DNA from: JANYGM01 sp043764015
GTDB taxonomy: Bacteria > Bacteroidota > Bacteroidia > Cytophagales > Thermonemataceae
Assembly: GCA_043764015.1 (NCBI GenBank)
Contig: JAYUKY010000086.1
Span: 1 to 36,342, forward strand
DNA length: 36,342 nt
Reading direction: 5' to 3'
Below the pieces are notes generated by a model. It made no database searches, was not told where the DNA came from, and saw only the letters and a list, made by a program, of their open reading frames with translations. The position numbers were made by a program, and so were the translations under genes. Shown in pieces: positions 32,666-36,342 of the stretch; the stretch's first letter is position 1; every line of letters starts with the position of its first letter.

Positions 32666-33292
32666 ATGAGAAATTTTGAAAACTGGGAAACACAAGACGT
32701 AGAAACTGAATTTGACATTACGCAGTTAAAAGAAATGCCACTTTTAGAGGATTGGCTGAAATCCACTACCACGCTTGATACTTACCAAGCAACATTAGCA
32801 GAATTTATTAGAACACAATTATTGGATAATGCAGATTTTTGGAATGAAGATGAACTTAAATTGCAATTTATTGCGCCTTTATTACTATTAGTTGATTATA
32901 AAATTAAAGATTGCAAGGTTTTCTCTCAACGCCCACTTTCCGCCACCATAAAAGGCATAGAAATAGGCGGTAGAGTTGATTTTGTACTGGCAAAAGGAAA
33001 ACAAAAACCTACAAAACCATACTTCTTCATTCACGAGTATAAACAGGAAACAAAAAAAGGCTCATCAGACCCAAAAGGACAATTACTTTCTGAAATGCTT
33101 GTGGCACAAGTCAAAAATGAAGACAAAAATCCTGTTTATGGCTGTTATGTGTTGGGCAGAAGTTGGTTTTTTGTTGTACTTAACCATAATGAATATGCCG
33201 TAAGTAATGCTTACAACGCTTCTGACGAAGATATTTATGTAATTATTGCTATTTTGAGAAAGGTAAAAGAATACATACAAGCAATGCTATAA
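32666..33292 (+). CDS. PD-(D/E)XK-like protein, tandem copy 2
   Basis: The product has 208 residues with the same plan as its neighbour: MRNFENWETQDVETEF, MPLLEDWL, Asp105, Glu124 and Lys126. The N-terminal helical part differs (TLAEFIRTQLLDNADFW; FIAPLLLLVDYKIKDC), while the core of about 77 residues is essentially identical to copy 1. Late residues differ again (LGRSWFFVVLNHNEYAVSNAYNASDED). The pattern suggests duplication followed by gene conversion of the core. It ends before two ATTGTGAATTTT units at about 33296-33320. Confidence 0.8.
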   Translation: MRNFENWETQDVETEFDITQLKEMPLLEDWLKSTTTLDTYQATLAEFIRTQLLDNADFWNEDELKLQFIAPLLLLVDYKIKDCKVFSQRPLSATIKGIEIGGRVDFVLAKGKQKPTKPYFFIHEYKQETKKGSSDPKGQLLSEMLVAQVKNEDKNPVYGCYVLGRSWFFVVLNHNEYAVSNAYNASDEDIYVIIAILRKVKEYIQAML

Positions 33293-33367
33293 GTAATTGT
33301 GAATTTTTAATTGTGAATTTTGAATGAATACAAAATGCTAATAATCAAATGATTAACAAATACACTT

Positions 33368-35818
33368 TTACTCTGTTCTCAAAGCGTGTATTGGTGCGCT
33401 GATAGCAATGATAAAAGACTGCAAAATAAGTGGCAAAATGGCTGAAAACAATGCCACAATGCCTGCAAATGCAAATAGCCCCCATTGAATTTCTGTTTTA
33501 TAGGCAAAATTATCTAGCCAGTGCGTGATAATGTAGTACCCAAGTGGCAACGCCAAGCCAATAGCTATCAAAACCAGCCAAATAAAATCCTTAGAAAGCA
33601 ACAAAATGATATTTAAAGTGCTTGCACCCAATATTTTACGTATTCCAACTTCTTTTGTACGTAGTTCAGAGCTGAATAATGCCAAGCCAAAAAGTCCCAA
33701 ACACGAAATAAAAATACTTAAAACAGAAAAATATAACAATAACTCTCCTAATTTTTCTTCTTGTTTATAATGTTTATCAAAATTCTCATCTAAAAAAAAG
33801 TAGTTCAAAGGTTCACCAGACACATTTTTTGCCCAAATACGCTCCAAATAACTTTCAATTTGATTAATATATTGTATTTCTACATTCAAAAATAAATTTC
33901 CTGTTTGGTTGCTATAAATAATGACCACAGGCGCAATAGAAGAATGCAAAGAAGAAAAATTGAAGTTTTTGACCACGCCAACTACTATTCCACCAACAGA
34001 AACCGCTCCTGTGCTATCACGAGCAATAATAATTTCTTTGCCAATAGGCGAGTTGCCGTTGTCGCAATAACCTAGTTTTTGCGCTGCAATCTCGTTGAGA
34101 AGAAATTTTTTCTCTGTATTATTTTCTTGTGTTTGTATTATTTTTTCTCCATCAATTAGTTGAATATCAAGTGTTTCCAAAAAATCATCTCCTATTACAA
34201 GTCGCCCTAAAAGTTCTTTTTTGAAGGTTTTATTTGGTTTTTTCTTATTGAATTTAGTATTATTTTGTTGATTTTCTACTTCAAACAAAAACTGTGAAGT
34301 AAAGTTTGTGCCAGGAATTTCTACAGAACTTCCAACTTTTAAGATATGCTGATTTTGCAAAAGCTCTTTTTTTATTTGTGCTAATTTCTCTTCTTCAAGC
34401 ACGTTTTTAGGTAACCGTACTACCAAAATATTGCTTTTCTGAAAGCCTAAATTTTGAAAATGTAAAAAATTAATTTGTTGATACACAATGCCTGTGCCTA
34501 CAAGCGTAATGATAGTGATAGTAAACTGCAAGACAATCAGGATTTTACGTAAAGAAATCTTATTTTTATTTGCATTCCCTTTGATAGCATCTAATAATTT
34601 AAAATTAGACATATAAAGTGCAGGATAAACAGACGAAAACATTACTATCAATAAGAAAAATATGCCAAAGGCAAAAATATTTTTCCAAGAAGCATACAAT
34701 ACATTCAATGAAAGCGGTTTTTCTACAATATTTCCAAAAAATGGCAAAGAAATTTCGCAAAGTGAAAATGCAATAAAAAACGAAATACTTGCCATAACAA
34801 AAGCCTCTACCACAAATTGCCAAATAAATGACATTTTTGATGCGCCAAGCACTTTCCTTACACCAATTTCTTTGATACGTTGTACAGCACGAGCCGTATT
34901 TAAATTGATATAATTGATACACGCCACAAGCATTATAAAGCCACTCACCATAAAAAAAACATACAAATAATTGAGATTTCCAGTTGGATATGGCTCACTT
35001 AAAAGTTTGGAATGAAGATGAATACTAGCTACATTCATCAAAATTGGCTTAAAATCAAGTATTTTTATATCATTTTTTAGGTTATCTTTTTGATTGTTTT
35101 TCCCCCATTTTTCATCAAATTGTTTGTTGAAAATAAAACTATTGATGTTTGCTTTTTCGTGGAAACGCAGGTAAGTATAAGTCCAAGAAATGCCCAAAAG
35201 TCTGTCGTCTTTGTTCCACGAAATAAGTGCTTTGAAAGGTAAATGTGTGTTTTTGGGCAAATCAGCTATGATTGCCGTTACTTGATGTTGTCCATCATAA
35301 CGAAAAGCATTGGTACTTCTAAGGCTTATCATTTTGCCTATTGGGTCGTTTTCTCCAAAAAGTTCTTTGGCTAAACTTTGTGTAAGGACAATAGAAAAAG
35401 AGCTTTGGAGCGCATTTTGAGGGTTTCCGCTGATAAAAATCTGTTTGAAAACATCAAAATAACTACTATCTGCAAAAAACACATCATTACTAAAAACACT
35501 GGCTTTTGCTGTACCCAAAATAGTACCTTCTGTGGGCAAAAGACGAGTTATTTTCTGTATTTCTGGGAAAGTTTTTTGGAGATTGTCCTCTTGGTTAGGC
35601 GGAAAAGCAGCCATTTTGCGGTTTTTATAATCCGCACTTATGCGCCAAATTTTATCATAATTAGGATAAAAAGTATCAAAATTAAATTCTCCTTCTATGT
35701 GCAATAAAATCAGCAAACTACAACAAATACCCACTGCAAGCCCCAAAATATTGACAAAGCTATAAAATTTGTTGCGACTAAGGTTGCGGTAAGTAACTAT
35801 TAAGTAATGATAAAGCAT
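33368..35818 (-). CDS. ABC transporter permease, MacB/FtsX family
   Basis: The product has 816 residues, the usual size of the large Bacteroidota permeases. Helix 1 is at about 20-42 (YSFVNILGLAVGICCSLLILLHI), followed by a MacB-type periplasmic domain. A first FtsX module of three helices (about 285-410) has RAVQRIKEIGVRKVLGASK. A second periplasmic part follows, then the C-terminal FtsX module (about 685-805) with ELRTKEVGIRKILGAS. Such permeases work with a cytoplasmic ATPase in mechanotransmission or export of lipoproteins, peptides or drugs. No ATPase gene is adjacent in the window, which is common for this group. The substrate is unknown. Confidence 0.9.
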   Translation of the reverse strand: MLYHYLIVTYRNLSRNKFYSFVNILGLAVGICCSLLILLHIEGEFNFDTFYPNYDKIWRISADYKNRKMAAFPPNQEDNLQKTFPEIQKITRLLPTEGTILGTAKASVFSNDVFFADSSYFDVFKQIFISGNPQNALQSSFSIVLTQSLAKELFGENDPIGKMISLRSTNAFRYDGQHQVTAIIADLPKNTHLPFKALISWNKDDRLLGISWTYTYLRFHEKANINSFIFNKQFDEKWGKNNQKDNLKNDIKILDFKPILMNVASIHLHSKLLSEPYPTGNLNYLYVFFMVSGFIMLVACINYINLNTARAVQRIKEIGVRKVLGASKMSFIWQFVVEAFVMASISFFIAFSLCEISLPFFGNIVEKPLSLNVLYASWKNIFAFGIFFLLIVMFSSVYPALYMSNFKLLDAIKGNANKNKISLRKILIVLQFTITIITLVGTGIVYQQINFLHFQNLGFQKSNILVVRLPKNVLEEEKLAQIKKELLQNQHILKVGSSVEIPGTNFTSQFLFEVENQQNNTKFNKKKPNKTFKKELLGRLVIGDDFLETLDIQLIDGEKIIQTQENNTEKKFLLNEIAAQKLGYCDNGNSPIGKEIIIARDSTGAVSVGGIVVGVVKNFNFSSLHSSIAPVVIIYSNQTGNLFLNVEIQYINQIESYLERIWAKNVSGEPLNYFFLDENFDKHYKQEEKLGELLLYFSVLSIFISCLGLFGLALFSSELRTKEVGIRKILGASTLNIILLLSKDFIWLVLIAIGLALPLGYYIITHWLDNFAYKTEIQWGLFAFAGIVALFSAILPLILQSFIIAISAPIHALRTE

Positions 35819-35901
35819 TTTTTGAATTACGTTTTATGCTGATAATTCGTGATAGATTTTTTTAATTTTTGTAAATACTTGATAATCAAAATTTTAAATT
35901 A

Positions 35902-36342
35902 TTACTTCGCACCTATTCCTAACTTGCTCAAAGACATTATTTTGCTATACAGTTGGTTTTCGTCAATAGGTTTAGAAATATAATCATCCATTCCAAATTC
36001 TTTGCATTTGACAACATCAATTGTCGTTACATCTGCCGTTAAAGCAATAATGGGAATCTCGGATTTCAGTATCTTACGAATGTATGCCGTTGTTTCAAAA
36101 CCATTCATTTCGGGCATTTGCAAATCCATCAAAATAATATCATAGGTTCGGCTTCGCTCACCTACCGTGCCTCGGCTTCGCTCGGCAACCGCAAGTTTTT
36201 CGACGGCAATTTTCCCATTTTCGGCAATAGCTACTTCAAAATCAAAGTCGCCTAAAATGATTTTGATTAAAAGTTGATTCAATGCCACGTCTTCGGCCAC
36301 CAAAACCCTTAAATTTTTTACTTCCGCTTCCGCTTCCGCTTC
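35902..36342 (-). CDS. C-terminal receiver domain of a larger signalling protein (partial, runs off the right edge)
   Basis: The frame is open to the window end, so the start is outside; a GTG/TTG near 36303 is not a real start. A repetitive (Ala-Glu)n linker at 36319-36342 leads into KNLRVLVAEDVALNQLLIK. The receiver has the phospho-acceptor Asp in ILMDLQMPEMNG and the conserved Lys in DDYISKPIDENQL. It is most likely the C-terminal REC of a hybrid histidine kinase. Between EKLAV and TYDIILMD, an insert AERSRGTVGERSR is encoded by a repeat (36145-36190), in a surface loop before the phosphorylation strand. Confidence 0.85.
   Translation of the reverse strand, partial: EAEAEAEVKNLRVLVAEDVALNQLLIKIILGDFDFEVAIAENGKIAVEKLAVAERSRGTVGERSRTYDIILMDLQMPEMNGFETTAYIRKILKSEIPIIALTADVTTIDVVKCKEFGMDDYISKPIDENQLYSKIMSLSKLGIGAK
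36145..36190 (-). repeat. in-frame GAGCGAAGCCGA repeat in the receiver gene
   Basis: GAGCGAAGCCG occurs twice on the coding strand (plus 36149-36159 and 36173-36183), 24 bp apart, inside a weak palindrome bounded by GGTT and AACC. It encodes two ERSR peptides and keeps the frame. Confidence 0.7.
36319..36342 (-). repeat. 6-bp tandem repeat coding for an Ala-Glu linker
   Basis: CTTCCG units, cut by the window end, encode GAAGCG repeats (Glu-Ala) just before the receiver domain. Confidence 0.6.

Noticed and set aside
1..36342. tRNA or rRNA genes
   Set aside because: No cloverleaf or conserved rRNA segment was recognised on either strand by eye; a covariance search was not possible.

Overview
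The window reads as chromosomal DNA of a gliding member of the Bacteroidota, probably near the Cytophagia. The base composition is AT-rich. Several genes have the Bacteroidota promoter motif TAnnTTTG. A GldD gliding lipoprotein is present. The large PAS/GAF kinase with an HEINNP box and the REC-PP2C protein are styles common in Cytophaga-like genomes. No rRNA, tRNA or CRISPR array was seen.

Layout. 1-2067: a lipoprotein and a secreted protein of unknown role, convergent on a shared terminator. 2068-3118: about 1 kb without a gene, full of nested palindromes. 3119-5276: a gamma-type N6-adenine DNA methyltransferase and a convergent small gene, each broken at a homopolymer. 5321-9084: a Cache/HAMP/GAF/PAS sensor without an output domain, and gldD. 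9199-11143: a compact type II restriction endonuclease plus beta-class methyltransferase. 11144-11524: hairpins, including one with 33-bp arms. 11525-12397: sucD. 12725-21492: a small secreted protein, a 2034-residue histidine kinase, a small lipoprotein-like protein, a REC-PP2C phosphatase and a lysine/threonine-rich lipoprotein. 21813-23042: clpX. 23058-26818: a type IIG-like restriction-modification enzyme with a small downstream gene. 27299-28468: a THUMP rRNA methyltransferase. 28535-31731: cytochrome oxidase subunits I and II. 32018-33292: tandem paralogues with a PD-(D/E)XK-like signature. 33368-35818: a MacB/FtsX-type permease. 35902-end: the C-terminal receiver domain of a larger protein.

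The most striking object is the enzyme at 23339-26818. Between methyltransferase motif I (residue 405) and motif IV NPPY (residue 767) lies an extra block of about 209 residues. It carries the signature of a REP-associated tyrosine transposase (RAYT, Y1/HUH superfamily): HFH at 619-621, a conserved LW...F stretch and Tyr720 in SYIQNNRVKH. A 20-bp palindrome, CAATGGGGCATGCCCCATTG, occurs five times (one diverged) in and around this gene. It occurs twice inside the transposase-like block, once near the enzyme's C-terminus, once in the start of the next gene and once in the 5' leader. The four coding copies are all read in one phase as MGHAPL (RGHAPL in the mutated copy). This looks like a REP/RAYT system lodged inside a restriction-modification enzyme, with REP copies tolerated as peptide inserts.

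The window is rich in other palindromic repeats. One family has a conserved core (TACCGTA...AGGTCTGA) with arms that differ between copies yet stay self-complementary. Other repeats supply the C-terminus of GldD and an insert in the receiver domain at the right edge. Three restriction-modification modules alternate with housekeeping and signalling genes.
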